Source: SIG603 sp964370405 | GTDB lineage: Bacteria; Bacillota; Clostridia; Oscillospirales; Acutalibacteraceae | NCBI GenBank assembly: GCA_964370405.1 | Contig: CAYJJB010000025.1 | Location: 1 to 25,607, forward strand | DNA length: 25,607 bases | Direction: 5' to 3' | Shown: positions 16,637 to 23,678 of the stretch, piece after piece | How the letters are laid out: the number at the start of each line of letters is the position of its first letter | Numbering within the stretch: position 1 is the first letter of the stretch | Notes under the pieces: model-generated | What the model was told of the DNA's origin: nothing | The model's input: the letters and a program-made list of their open reading frames with translations, nothing else | Databases searched by the model: none | Translations under genes and position numbers: made by a program

Positions 16637-17320
16637 ATGAAGATTAATGCCGTAATTGTTGCTGCAGGCAACTCATCTCGCATGGGACATACCGAGTCAA
16701 AGCTATTTATAGATTTATTAGGGACGAGCGTAATTAAAAAAACTTTAGAAATTTTTGAAAACTGTGACTTCATTGATAAAATTATTTTGGTCTGTCGTGA
16801 ATGTGATGTAAGTCGTATGCACGAAGAGAGTAAAGGTATTACAAAACTTAAAAAAATAGCTGTAGGCGGTAAAGACAGGCAGGAAAGCGTGTTAAACGGC
16901 GTAAAACACTGTGATGACTGCGAATTAATTGCTATACATGACGGTGCACGCCCATTTATAAATGAAGTTGATATAAAAAACGTTTGTAAAGATGCTGAAC
17001 TTTACGGCTCATCAACACTAGCGGTTAGAGTAAAAGACACTATAAAACTTGCAAGTACCGATGGTTTTGTGTCGCAAACTCCAGATAGAGAGCTTTTGTA
17101 CGCTATACAAACACCTCAGGTTTTTTCACGCAAGCTCTACCTCAAAGCTGTCGAGCTTGCAACCATGCAAGGAAAAAGCTTTACAGATGACTGCCAACTT
17201 ATAGAGAACTTTGGAGAAAAAGTATTTCTAACTCAAGGTTCTTACACAAACATAAAAATAACCACACCAGAAGATGTGGCGGTGGCGCTTAGCTTTTGCG
17301 CTTTAGGAAAGGAATTATAA
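16637..17320 (+). CDS. ispD: 2-C-methyl-D-erythritol 4-phosphate cytidylyltransferase
   Basis: IspD joins CTP and methylerythritol 4-phosphate to form CDP-methylerythritol, the third MEP step. The 227-residue protein has the nucleotidyltransferase signature VIVAAGNSSRMG (7-18), the conserved lysine of SKLFIDL, GGKDRQESV, the metal site IHDGARPF, QTPQVF and FTDDCQLIE. Length is typical. It lies one base before ispF and belongs to the same transcript, with its own promoter separate from ispE. Confidence 0.95.
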   Translation: MKINAVIVAAGNSSRMGHTESKLFIDLLGTSVIKKTLEIFENCDFIDKIILVCRECDVSRMHEESKGITKLKKIAVGGKDRQESVLNGVKHCDDCELIAIHDGARPFINEVDIKNVCKDAELYGSSTLAVRVKDTIKLASTDGFVSQTPDRELLYAIQTPQVFSRKLYLKAVELATMQGKSFTDDCQLIENFGEKVFLTQGSYTNIKITTPEDVAVALSFCALGKEL

Positions 17321-17321
17321 T

Positions 17322-17798
17322 ATGAATTTTAGAATTGGACACGGCTATGACGTGCACAAGCTTGTAACAGGCAGAAAACTAATACTTGGAGGAGTGGAAA
17401 TACCACACAAATTGGGACTTTTGGGACATTCTGATGCTGATGTATTACTACATGCAATATCCGATGCACTTTTAGGTGCCTGTGCTTTGGGAGATATCGG
17501 CGGTATTTTTCCTGATACAGATGAAAAATATAAAGGAGCAGACAGCCTGCTCCTTTTAAAAGAAATAATTTTGCTACTTCATCAAAAATCATATAGAGTT
17601 GGAAATATTGATGCAACCATAATTGCACAAAAGCCTAAACTTAAACCTTATGTTTCTCAAATGGTAAAAAACATTGCCAAAACCTGCGAGATTGACGAAA
17701 ATTTTGTAAATGTAAAAGCAACTACCGAGGAAACACTTGGATTTACAGGTAACGAAGAAGGTATAAGTGCTCATGCCGTTTGCATTGTTCATAGCTAG
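17322..17798 (+). CDS. ispF: 2-C-methyl-D-erythritol 2,4-cyclodiphosphate synthase
   Basis: IspF cyclises the IspE product to methylerythritol cyclodiphosphate with release of CMP. The 158-residue protein carries the zinc ligands in GYDVHKL (Asp and His) and in the HSDADVLLHAISDALLGA segment, plus FPDTDEKYKGADS, IDATIIAQKPKL and the C-terminal TTEETLGFTGNEEGI. This is the standard length for a trimeric enzyme. The stop at 17798 is one base from the end of the convergent bioY, with no terminator visible between them. Confidence 0.96.
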   Translation: MNFRIGHGYDVHKLVTGRKLILGGVEIPHKLGLLGHSDADVLLHAISDALLGACALGDIGGIFPDTDEKYKGADSLLLLKEIILLLHQKSYRVGNIDATIIAQKPKLKPYVSQMVKNIAKTCEIDENFVNVKATTEETLGFTGNEEGISAHAVCIVHS

Positions 17799-17799
17799 T

Positions 17800-18339
17800 T
17801 TATCTATTTTCAAGTGCTTTGTTAATTACCATGGCCACAACAAAGGCACCCACAACAGATATTACATCTTTAATAAGATATGGCACCGACACCAATAAGG
17901 CTGATGAAATAAAGTCGCCACCTGTCACAAGAGTGAACTGAACTATTCCAAAAATATGGCAAACTATAAGCCCTAGCATTCCAAATGCTATAGTTACAAT
18001 CTTATTATTAAAATTTTTTCCTAAACCACAAATTAAAGCCATTAAAATGAAACCCCATATAAATCCACCTGTAACACCTAAAAGTATTCCAAAACCACCT
18101 TGCAAACCTGAAAAAACAGGAAGCCCTATAGCGCCTAGTGCTGTATATGTAATAAGTGACAAGCTACCAAACTTTGCACCTAGTATAAATCCTGCCAGTG
18201 CTATTCCAAAAGTTTGAAGTGTTACGGGCACACCTGATGGCATTGGAATTGATATCATTGTAAAAACAACGATTAACGCAGCCATAACACCTGTCAGTGT
18301 CATATTTATTATTTTTTTTCTATCCATAGTTTTTTGCAT
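17800..18339 (-). CDS. bioY: BioY biotin transporter substrate-binding subunit
   Basis: BioY is the membrane S component that captures biotin for an ECF transporter. The 179-residue protein is almost wholly hydrophobic, with about six helices. It shows the family motifs MISIPMPSGVPVTLQTFGI, LGAKFGSLSLITYTALGAIGLPVF split over two helices, and GGFGILLGVTGGFIWGF. No energising EcfA/EcfT genes are in the window, so shared ECF modules elsewhere are likely. ATG 18339 follows AAGGGG by nine bases. It lies 14 bases after birA and is co-transcribed with it. Confidence 0.93.
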   Translation of the reverse strand: MQKTMDRKKIINMTLTGVMAALIVVFTMISIPMPSGVPVTLQTFGIALAGFILGAKFGSLSLITYTALGAIGLPVFSGLQGGFGILLGVTGGFIWGFILMALICGLGKNFNNKIVTIAFGMLGLIVCHIFGIVQFTLVTGGDFISSALLVSVPYLIKDVISVVGAFVVAMVINKALENR

Positions 18340-18353
18340 TTTATTTACCCCTT

Positions 18354-19331
18354 TTATAAAAAATCTTTATGTATATTTACTTCACCTGTAGAAAATAAAC
18401 TTTGTGTCTTATCTTCGTTTTCAATAATCAGTCTTGCTTCATCATCAATGCCAAGCACTTTGCCTTTACAAACATTTCCAAAGCTTTCAAATGTAACTAT
18501 TTTGCCTGTTAACAGCGATTTATCCTTATAAATTTTAATAAATTCTTTCTCTGGCAGTTTATCATAGTGAATAAAAAAGTTTTTAATCAGAGATGATATT
18601 ATTTGTATCCTTGCATTATCCGGATAATCTTTTTCATACACGCTACCTGCTATATCCTTTATTTCATCAGGAAAACCGCCCTGTGGTGCTAAAACATTTA
18701 TACCAATTCCCAGTACTGCATACTCAAGCATTCCTGTTTCAAAGTTGGTGGATGCCTCAGTTAAGATGCCTGAAACTTTTTTATTATCTATATAAACATC
18801 ATTAACCCATTTAATTTTTGCTTCTTTTTTTGAAACCTCTTCTATTGCCTGTGAAACTGCAACTGCGGCAGCTGTGGTTATGTACAAAGCTTCCTGCGCC
18901 GAAAAAGTAGGTCTTAAAATTATGCTTACATAGGTACCTGTTTTAGAAGGCGACTCAAATCGTCTGCCCATTCTCCCCTTACCCTTTGTTTGCTCATCTG
19001 AAATAACTATAGTGCCATGCTCTGCCCCTTTTGAGGCAAGCTGTTTTGCAATATCATTTGTAGATGTGACGCTCTTGTATACAAAAATTGGCGCTTTATA
19101 ATCTTTTAGAATATTTTTTACACTCTCAGTCGAGAGTGTATTATTATTTGCAATTAAAGTGTATCCTTTGTTCGTTGTTGCTCTTATGTCAAACCCGTCT
19201 TTTTTTAAAGCATTCACAGCCTTCCACACTGAATTTCGTGAAACGCCAAGCTTTTTTGCAAGCTCTTCTCCAGAGATAAACTCTTGCTCTGTTGTTGAAA
19301 GTTCTTTTAAAATATCTGATTTTATAGCCAT
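18354..19331 (-). CDS. birA: Bifunctional biotin-protein ligase / biotin operon repressor
   Basis: BirA activates biotin as biotinyl-AMP and attaches it to carboxylase carrier domains. The 325-residue protein has an N-terminal winged helix (about 17-60, with ELAKKLGVSRNSVWKAVNAL), so it can also act as a repressor. The ligase core follows with STNDIAK, the biotin/ATP loop KGKGRMGRRF (canonical GRGRxGR) and IKWVNDVYIDNKKVSGIL, and then a C-terminal SH3-like domain. ATG 19331 after CGGAGGG is preferred over an upstream ATG at 19361. Followed by bioY. A dyad inside its promoter may be an autoregulatory site. Confidence 0.95.
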   Translation of the reverse strand: MAIKSDILKELSTTEQEFISGEELAKKLGVSRNSVWKAVNALKKDGFDIRATTNKGYTLIANNNTLSTESVKNILKDYKAPIFVYKSVTSTNDIAKQLASKGAEHGTIVISDEQTKGKGRMGRRFESPSKTGTYVSIILRPTFSAQEALYITTAAAVAVSQAIEEVSKKEAKIKWVNDVYIDNKKVSGILTEASTNFETGMLEYAVLGIGINVLAPQGGFPDEIKDIAGSVYEKDYPDNARIQIISSLIKNFFIHYDKLPEKEFIKIYKDKSLLTGKIVTFESFGNVCKGKVLGIDDEARLIIENEDKTQSLFSTGEVNIHKDFL

Positions 19332-19351
19332 ACTCACCCTCCGTTTTTTAT

Positions 19352-19380
19352 ATTTAATCACATTTTACCATAAATGTCAA
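19352..19380 (-). promoter_or_regulatory. Promoter of birA-bioY
   Basis: Perfect TTGACA (19380-19375), 17 bases, TTAAAT (19357-19352) on the minus strand. The spacer holds most of an inverted repeat. Confidence 0.6.
19358..19379 (-). promoter_or_regulatory. Operator-like dyad in the birA-bioY promoter
   Basis: TCACATTT (19358-19365), six bases, AAATGTCA (19372-19379): seven of eight positions are symmetric. It overlaps the -35 and fills the spacer up to the -10. It does not match the GTTAAC-type half-sites usual for BirA operators, so the binding protein is uncertain. Confidence 0.45.
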
Positions 19381-19417
19381 CTACTAATTTAACTACGGGT
19401 GACAATCAAAATAAATG

Positions 19418-19446
19418 AATGCAGGTGAGTTTACATCACCTGCATT
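19418..19446 (-). terminator. Terminator after the permease/thiol-relay operon
   Basis: An 11-bp perfect stem (AATGCAGGTGA, 19418-19428, with 19436-19446) and a 7-base loop. On the minus strand it is followed by a U-rich CAUUUAUUUUG tract. It lies five bases past the small thioredoxin stop. Confidence 0.75.
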
Positions 19447-19450
19447 TACA

Positions 19451-19804
19451 TTATAATTTTTTAAGCATCTCTACTACTTCATTTGTTTTAAGCACCTTGC
19501 CGTAAGACACCACTTTTCCACCTACTACAAGTGCAGGTGTTGTCATAACTCCGAATGCTGCAATTTTAGCAAAATCTGTAACATGTTCTACAGTTGTGTC
19601 CATACCGAGCTCTTTGAGCGCTTCAACGGTCGCTCTTTCAAGCTCATTACACTTTGCACAGCCTGAACCCAAAACTTTTACATATTCGCCCTCGCTGCTG
19701 TTTGTGTTAGCTACTGCCTCTTTATAGTCTACGTTTGAGCAACAACCTCCACAGTCACACGCTTTCTTCTCTTCTTTTTTCTTTCCAAAATTAAATAATG
19801 CCAT
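19451..19804 (-). CDS. Small thioredoxin-like protein with Cys-rich N-terminus
   Basis: A 117-residue cytosolic protein. The C-terminal thioredoxin/glutaredoxin-like fold (about 42-117) has the active site GCAKC (Cys49, Cys52) and cis-proline TTPAL (Pro90), as in the redox-active disulfide protein 2 family. In front is a lysine-rich leader and a cluster CDCGGCC (Cys16, 18, 21, 22) that is not part of the fold and could bind a metal or metalloid. ATG 19804, eight bases after GGAGG, is preferred over TTG 19819, which overlaps the binding site. Last gene of the permease operon; probably the electron donor or partner for CcdA or the permease. This role is inferred. Confidence 0.85.
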   Translation of the reverse strand: MALFNFGKKKEEKKACDCGGCCSNVDYKEAVANTNSSEGEYVKVLGSGCAKCNELERATVEALKELGMDTTVEHVTDFAKIAAFGVMTTPALVVGGKVVSYGKVLKTNEVVEMLKKL

Positions 19805-19834
19805 AATAAAATCCTCCAATATATTTTTAATTTA

Positions 19835-20524
19835 TTAAAATGCCAAATAGAACATATAAAATCCTATCACTGCTATCAGTACGCCCATGACAAGTTTTAA
19901 TACTTTACTTACCTTGCCATATTTCTCACTTTGAGAGAGTTTTTCCACAAAACCTATAGAGGTTCCACATATTACCGCCAAAATTCCATGACCTATAGAA
20001 TAAAGCAGCAATAAAATTATACCAAAAATAAAACTTTCACTACTTGCTACCACTGCAAGCAGGGCAATTAACACTGGTGTCGAGCAGGGAGAAGAGAACA
20101 CCCCTCCTAAAATTCCAGCAATAAGAGCACCGACATAACCTTTTCTTTTGCTCTTTGAAATTAGGTAACTTGAGGGAATAATTTCATATATCCCCATAGT
20201 TTGAAGCGACATTAACAGCATTATTACACCAAGGGCTATAAACCACCAACTTGCATAATTTCCAAGTAAAGTTCCTGCCAAAGTGGCCATTACCCCAAGT
20301 GCTGTAAAGGTAATTGCACTGCCAAGCGCAAATGTAAGTGAAAGCAAGAACGAACGTTTAGTAGAGCGCTGTCCCTTAGCACCAACATAACCTACCACCA
20401 GTGGTACACTTGAAAGTGCACAAGGCGTAAATGATGTTAAAACACCTGCCAAAAGTGCAATTATTGGTGCAAGCCAAGCATTTTCTAAAATGAGCGCCGA
20501 TAAACTTTCAAGTAAAGCATCCAT
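19835..20524 (-). CDS. ccdA: CcdA/DsbD-type transmembrane thiol-disulfide transporter
   Basis: A 229-residue, six-helix membrane protein of the CcdA family, which passes electrons from cytosolic thioredoxin to thioredoxin-like proteins outside the membrane. The two exchanging cysteines are present: FTPCAL (Cys35) and SSPCSTP (Cys147), each at the start of one half of the internal repeat. The start at 20524 immediately follows the stop of the anchored thioredoxin gene, so the pair is translationally coupled. No cytochrome c maturation genes are near, so the target is more likely the neighbouring thioredoxin and permease. Confidence 0.92.
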   Translation of the reverse strand: MDALLESLSALILENAWLAPIIALLAGVLTSFTPCALSSVPLVVGYVGAKGQRSTKRSFLLSLTFALGSAITFTALGVMATLAGTLLGNYASWWFIALGVIMLLMSLQTMGIYEIIPSSYLISKSKRKGYVGALIAGILGGVFSSPCSTPVLIALLAVVASSESFIFGIILLLLYSIGHGILAVICGTSIGFVEKLSQSEKYGKVSKVLKLVMGVLIAVIGFYMFYLAF

Positions 20525-21037
20525 TTACTCTACCCCCATATCCGCTAAAATAACTCGCATTTGCTCTTCTGTAAGGCCTCCCTGATGCACGGTGAATATC
20601 TGCTCTTCTGTATCCATATCCGCATACATTACAAATTCTACCCCTACATCGCCTGTTGGAACATATGGTGTGCCATCTGCATTAAAAAAAACTTGTGACG
20701 GGATTACTTGCACGGGATATCCTTCTGCAGCTTCTGGGTTTTTCCATACATCTACAAAATTAATATTTGCCTTGCCCTGCATTTCTTTATTTAGCTTTTC
20801 CAAGACAGGTGCCATCTCAACACATGGCACACATTCGTCTGCGCCAAAGTCTATTATCGTGGGAAGTGGAATTGCCCTTAATTTTTCTATATCTTCTTTA
20901 CTTTCTACATTCAAACCACTAATTTGCGCCTCTTGGGCTGAATTTCCATTTAAAATACCACTTTGAACTACCCAAATACCAGCCACAACCAACACCATAA
21001 AAACAGGAACTAGAATTTTTACCAATTTCTTATTCAT
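20525..21037 (-). CDS. Membrane-anchored extracytoplasmic thioredoxin-like protein
   Basis: A 170-residue protein with an N-terminal anchor (about 5-25, VKILVPVFMVLVVAGIWVVQ), a polar linker and a thioredoxin domain. That domain has the active site DECVPC (Cys69, Cys72) and cis-proline QVIPSQVFF (Pro113). It lacks a lipobox Cys, so it is held by the uncleaved helix. It is the natural partner of the CcdA encoded next: CcdA would keep its CxxC reduced at the outer face. The start follows AAGGAG, 15 bases after the permease stop. Confidence 0.9.
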   Translation of the reverse strand: MNKKLVKILVPVFMVLVVAGIWVVQSGILNGNSAQEAQISGLNVESKEDIEKLRAIPLPTIIDFGADECVPCVEMAPVLEKLNKEMQGKANINFVDVWKNPEAAEGYPVQVIPSQVFFNADGTPYVPTGDVGVEFVMYADMDTEEQIFTVHQGGLTEEQMRVILADMGVE

Positions 21038-21052
21038 TTTAATTTCTCCTTT

Positions 21053-22075
21053 TTATACCAATAAATATTGTATTGCATTAAAGAAGTATCCGACTCCTAT
21101 AATTCCAATCGCACAAATTATAATGAATGCTGTAAGTAACTTTGGCTTTACAGCTTTTCTAAGCATTATTAGCGACGGCAAGCTTAAAGTTGTTACTGAC
21201 ATCATAAATGCAAGTATTGTTCCAAGCTGTGCACCCTTTGAAAGAAGAGCCTCGGCAATTGGTATAGTTCCAAAAATATCTGCATACATAGGTATGCCAA
21301 CTAAAGTTGCAAGTAGTACTCCAAGAGGATTATTACTGCCTAAAACTGTTTCAATTATGTCTTGTGGTATCCAGTTATGAATAAATGCACCTATTCCAAC
21401 ACCCATCAAAATATAAGGGATAACTTTTTTAAAAGTTGATGTCATTTGCTCTTTTGCATAAACTGCTCTTTCTTTTCTTGATAAGCTCGGTGACTCTATA
21501 TCGACACTGCTTGCATTTAAGATAAAACTTTCTACATGTTTGTGCATACCAAATTTATCGAGAAGTGTGCCGCCTACTACAGCAATAAAAAGACCAAGCA
21601 CTACATAAATTATTGCAACTTCTCCACCAAAAATGCTTGTTAGTAGCACTAAGCTTCCAAGGTCAACCATAGGTGAAGATATTAAAAACGAAAATGTAAC
21701 GCCTACTGGAAGTCCGGCACTTGTAAATCCCATGAAAAGCGGAATTGATGAACAAGAGCAAAACGGTGTTACTGTTCCTAAAAGTGCTGCTATTATATTT
21801 GCCCAAATTCCTTTAAATTTACTTAAAATTCTTTTACTTCTCTCTGGTGGAAAATAGCTTTGTATATATGAAATAATAAAAATCAAACTACAAAGTAGTA
21901 CAACAATTTTAATTACATCATAAATAAAAAACTGAACGCTACCACCTATTTGAGATGTTATGTCAAGACCAAAAAATGTTAATATATTTCCAACTAAATC
22001 GTTAAGCCAAGCCATACCTAAAATTTGAGACTGAAAAAAATCCCAAACCGATGCAAGTATTTCCAAATTACACAC
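21053..22075 (-). CDS. Permease of the DUF318/ArsP (PF03773) family
   Basis: A 340-residue integral membrane protein with about eight to ten helices in two similar halves. The family motif TPFCSCSSIPLFMGF places a CxC pair (Cys106, Cys108) at a helix start; the second half has GIPMYADIFGTIPIAEALL and MSVTTLSLPSLIMLRK. Relatives include ArsP (export of trivalent organoarsenicals) and SO_0444-type metal exporters, so export of a thiol-reactive metal or metalloid is plausible; the substrate is not known. The start is GTG 22075 or TTG 22066: AAGG lies very close to the GTG, so this is uncertain. First gene of a four-gene operon with thiol-redox partners. Confidence 0.88.
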   Translation of the reverse strand: MCNLEILASVWDFFQSQILGMAWLNDLVGNILTFFGLDITSQIGGSVQFFIYDVIKIVVLLCSLIFIISYIQSYFPPERSKRILSKFKGIWANIIAALLGTVTPFCSCSSIPLFMGFTSAGLPVGVTFSFLISSPMVDLGSLVLLTSIFGGEVAIIYVVLGLFIAVVGGTLLDKFGMHKHVESFILNASSVDIESPSLSRKERAVYAKEQMTSTFKKVIPYILMGVGIGAFIHNWIPQDIIETVLGSNNPLGVLLATLVGIPMYADIFGTIPIAEALLSKGAQLGTILAFMMSVTTLSLPSLIMLRKAVKPKLLTAFIIICAIGIIGVGYFFNAIQYLLV

Positions 22076-22113
22076 TGCCCTTCTTTAAATCAATTTTTTT
22101 TGATATGTTTTGT

Positions 22114-22138
22114 AAAAAACTCGCTGCCTTTCGACAGC
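22114..22138 (-). promoter_or_regulatory. Leader hairpin with GAAA tetraloop and U-tract upstream of the permease gene
   Basis: On the minus-strand RNA GCUGUC-GAAA-GGCAGC forms six pairs capped by a GNRA tetraloop (22138-22123), then GAG and six U (22119-22114). It would be reached about 50 bases after the predicted start and lies about 40 bases before the gene. It looks like a short attenuator or the 3' end of a small RNA. Confidence 0.55.
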
Positions 22139-22169
22139 TTTTCACATCAAATTTATTTGTTATGATATT

Positions 22170-22198
22170 ATTATATGCATTTGCAGTAAGATTGTCAA
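22170..22198 (-). promoter_or_regulatory. Consensus promoter of the permease/thiol-relay operon
   Basis: TTGACA (22198-22193), exactly 17 bases, TATAAT (22175-22170) on the minus strand: a full sigma-A consensus, the strongest promoter in the window. Predicted start is near 22163, giving a leader of nearly 90 bases. Such a promoter would normally be expected to be held down by a repressor or attenuator. Confidence 0.85.
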
Positions 22199-22236
22199 TA
22201 CTTAAATTAAAAAAATTTGATTTATGTAAAAGAGAG

Positions 22237-22275
22237 AAAAAAATTGAGAATTGAAAACTAACTCTCAATTCTCAA
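22237..22275 (-). terminator. Terminator after phoU (end of the pst operon)
   Basis: A perfect 11-bp stem (22244-22254 with 22265-22275), a 10-base loop and seven U on the minus strand (22243-22237). It begins five bases past the phoU stop and separates pst from the permease operon. Confidence 0.88.
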
Positions 22276-22279
22276 CTTA

Positions 22280-22915
22280 TTAAGCGTGTTCGCCTGTTAC
22301 TAAAAACTCCACCCACTCAGCAATGTTTGTTGCGTGGTCGGCAATTCTTTCAAGATATTTTGCCACCATAAGTATATCTATTGCTTTCTCGCCGCTTATA
22401 GACTCTTCTTTAATTTCAGTTATGATATCTGTTCTAACTTTTTTAAATAGTTTATCAACTATATCATCGTACGCAATAACACTTTCTGCAAGTTCAGTAT
22501 CATTTTTAACAAAAGATTCAATTGCACGGTTAACCATGTAAACCACTTCTTGTGCCATTTTTGAAACTGTTGGAGAAGGTTTATTGTCATCACTTTGATA
22601 TGATGCAAGATGCGCTATGTCCCTTGCTTGGTCGCCAATTCTTTCGATATCGGTAATCATTTTTAAAGATGCTGAAACTATTCTTAAATCACTTGCAACT
22701 GGTTGTTGATGTAAAAGAAGTTTAAGGCAAGCCCTTTCAATTTCTTTTTCTTTGTCATCAATTTCTTTTTCTAGTTGAATAGCTGTTTCTATGCTTTCTT
22801 GATTTTTATCAAAGAAAGCTTCCACAGCAAGGGTTATTGCTCTCTCGCACATTGTTCCCATAAGAATTATTTCATCATGTAATTTTTCAAGCTGAATATT
22901 AAATTTATTTCTCAT
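22280..22915 (-). CDS. phoU: Phosphate transport regulatory protein PhoU
   Basis: PhoU restrains Pst uptake and phosphate signalling in response to phosphate. The 211-residue helical protein is an internal duplication of two PhoU repeats: ERIGDQARDIAHLA in the first and YLERIADHATNIAEWVEF in the second, each with the acidic metal-binding E/DxxxD pattern. The open frame extends upstream to 22972, but AGGAGG just before ATG 22915 and the usual family start (MRNKFNIQLEKLHDEI) fix the start. It lies 13 bases after pstB and is the last gene of the operon, before a strong terminator. Confidence 0.95.
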   Translation of the reverse strand: MRNKFNIQLEKLHDEIILMGTMCERAITLAVEAFFDKNQESIETAIQLEKEIDDKEKEIERACLKLLLHQQPVASDLRIVSASLKMITDIERIGDQARDIAHLASYQSDDNKPSPTVSKMAQEVVYMVNRAIESFVKNDTELAESVIAYDDIVDKLFKKVRTDIITEIKEESISGEKAIDILMVAKYLERIADHATNIAEWVEFLVTGEHA

Positions 22916-22928
22916 ATTTCCTCCTATA

Positions 22929-23678
22929 TTATCCAAATCTACCTGTGATATATTCTTCTGTTCTTTTATCAATTGGTTTTGAGAAAAGAGTATCGGTGTC
23001 GTTTACTTCAACTACTTCACCTAGTAAGAAGAACGCAGTCTTGTCTGAAATTCTTGCCGCCTGTTGCATATTATGCGTTACTATTACAATAGTATACCTG
23101 TTTTTAAGCTCAGTCGCAAGGTCTTCTATCTTTAAAGTTGAAATTGGATCAAGAGCCGAGGTAGGCTCGTCCATTAAAAGCACTTCAGGTTCTACTGCAA
23201 GCGCTCTTGCAATGCAAAGCCTTTGTTGTTGTCCGCCTGAAAAACCTAAGGCATTTTTCTTTAGTCGGTCTTTTGTTTCTTCCCAAATAGCGGCATCTCT
23301 TAATGATTTTTCAACTATATCATCAAGTTTTGATTTGGAGCGCACACCGTGAGTTCTTGGTCCGTACGCAATGTTATCATAAACGCTCATTGGAAACGGA
23401 TTTGGCTTTTGGAAAACCATGCCAACTCTTTTTCTTAAAAGGTTTACGTCCATATTTCCATAGATATCTTCATTATCTAAAAGAAAACTTCCTGAAATTT
23501 TACAGCCCTCAACCAAGTCATTCATTCTATTTATTGATTTTAAAAGAGTTGATTTGCCACAGCCTGACGGCCCGATAAACGCTGTTATTTCATTTTTCTC
23601 TATATTCAAATTTACATTTTTCAGTGCATGAAAATTGCTATAATATAAATTTACATTTGAAATTTCTAATTTACTCAT
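22929..23678 (-). CDS. pstB: Phosphate ABC transporter ATP-binding protein
   Basis: PstB drives phosphate import by PstSCA. The 249-residue ATPase has Walker A GPSGCGKST (36-44), the Q-loop MVFQKPNPFPMSVYDNIAYG, the ABC signature FSGGQQQRLCIARAL, Walker B VLLMDEPTSALDP and the switch His in VTHNMQQAAR. All are intact and the length is standard. The ATG overlaps the pstA stop by one base (TAATG), with AAGGGG nine bases upstream inside pstA. Confidence 0.97.
   Translation of the reverse strand: MSKLEISNVNLYYSNFHALKNVNLNIEKNEITAFIGPSGCGKSTLLKSINRMNDLVEGCKISGSFLLDNEDIYGNMDVNLLRKRVGMVFQKPNPFPMSVYDNIAYGPRTHGVRSKSKLDDIVEKSLRDAAIWEETKDRLKKNALGFSGGQQQRLCIARALAVEPEVLLMDEPTSALDPISTLKIEDLATELKNRYTIVIVTHNMQQAARISDKTAFFLLGEVVEVNDTDTLFSKPIDKRTEEYITGRFG

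Noticed and set aside
17814..17849. Inverted repeat near the 3' end of bioY as a terminator for ispF
   Set aside because: The stem has a bulge and a long loop, no U-tract follows on either strand, and it lies within bioY coding sequence.
19332..19417. Canonical BirA operator upstream of birA-bioY
   Set aside because: No GTTAAC-type paired half-sites found; only the different dyad reported separately.
22051..22254. 67-codon plus-strand frame in the same gap
   Set aside because: No ribosome binding site; antisense to the promoter, leader and permease start; composition of random AT-rich sequence.
22068..22268. 66-codon minus-strand frame upstream of the permease, considered as an ArsR-type regulator remnant
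   Set aside because: It spans the phoU terminator and the consensus promoter, has no ribosome binding site, and its translation shows no winged-helix or metal-binding motif.
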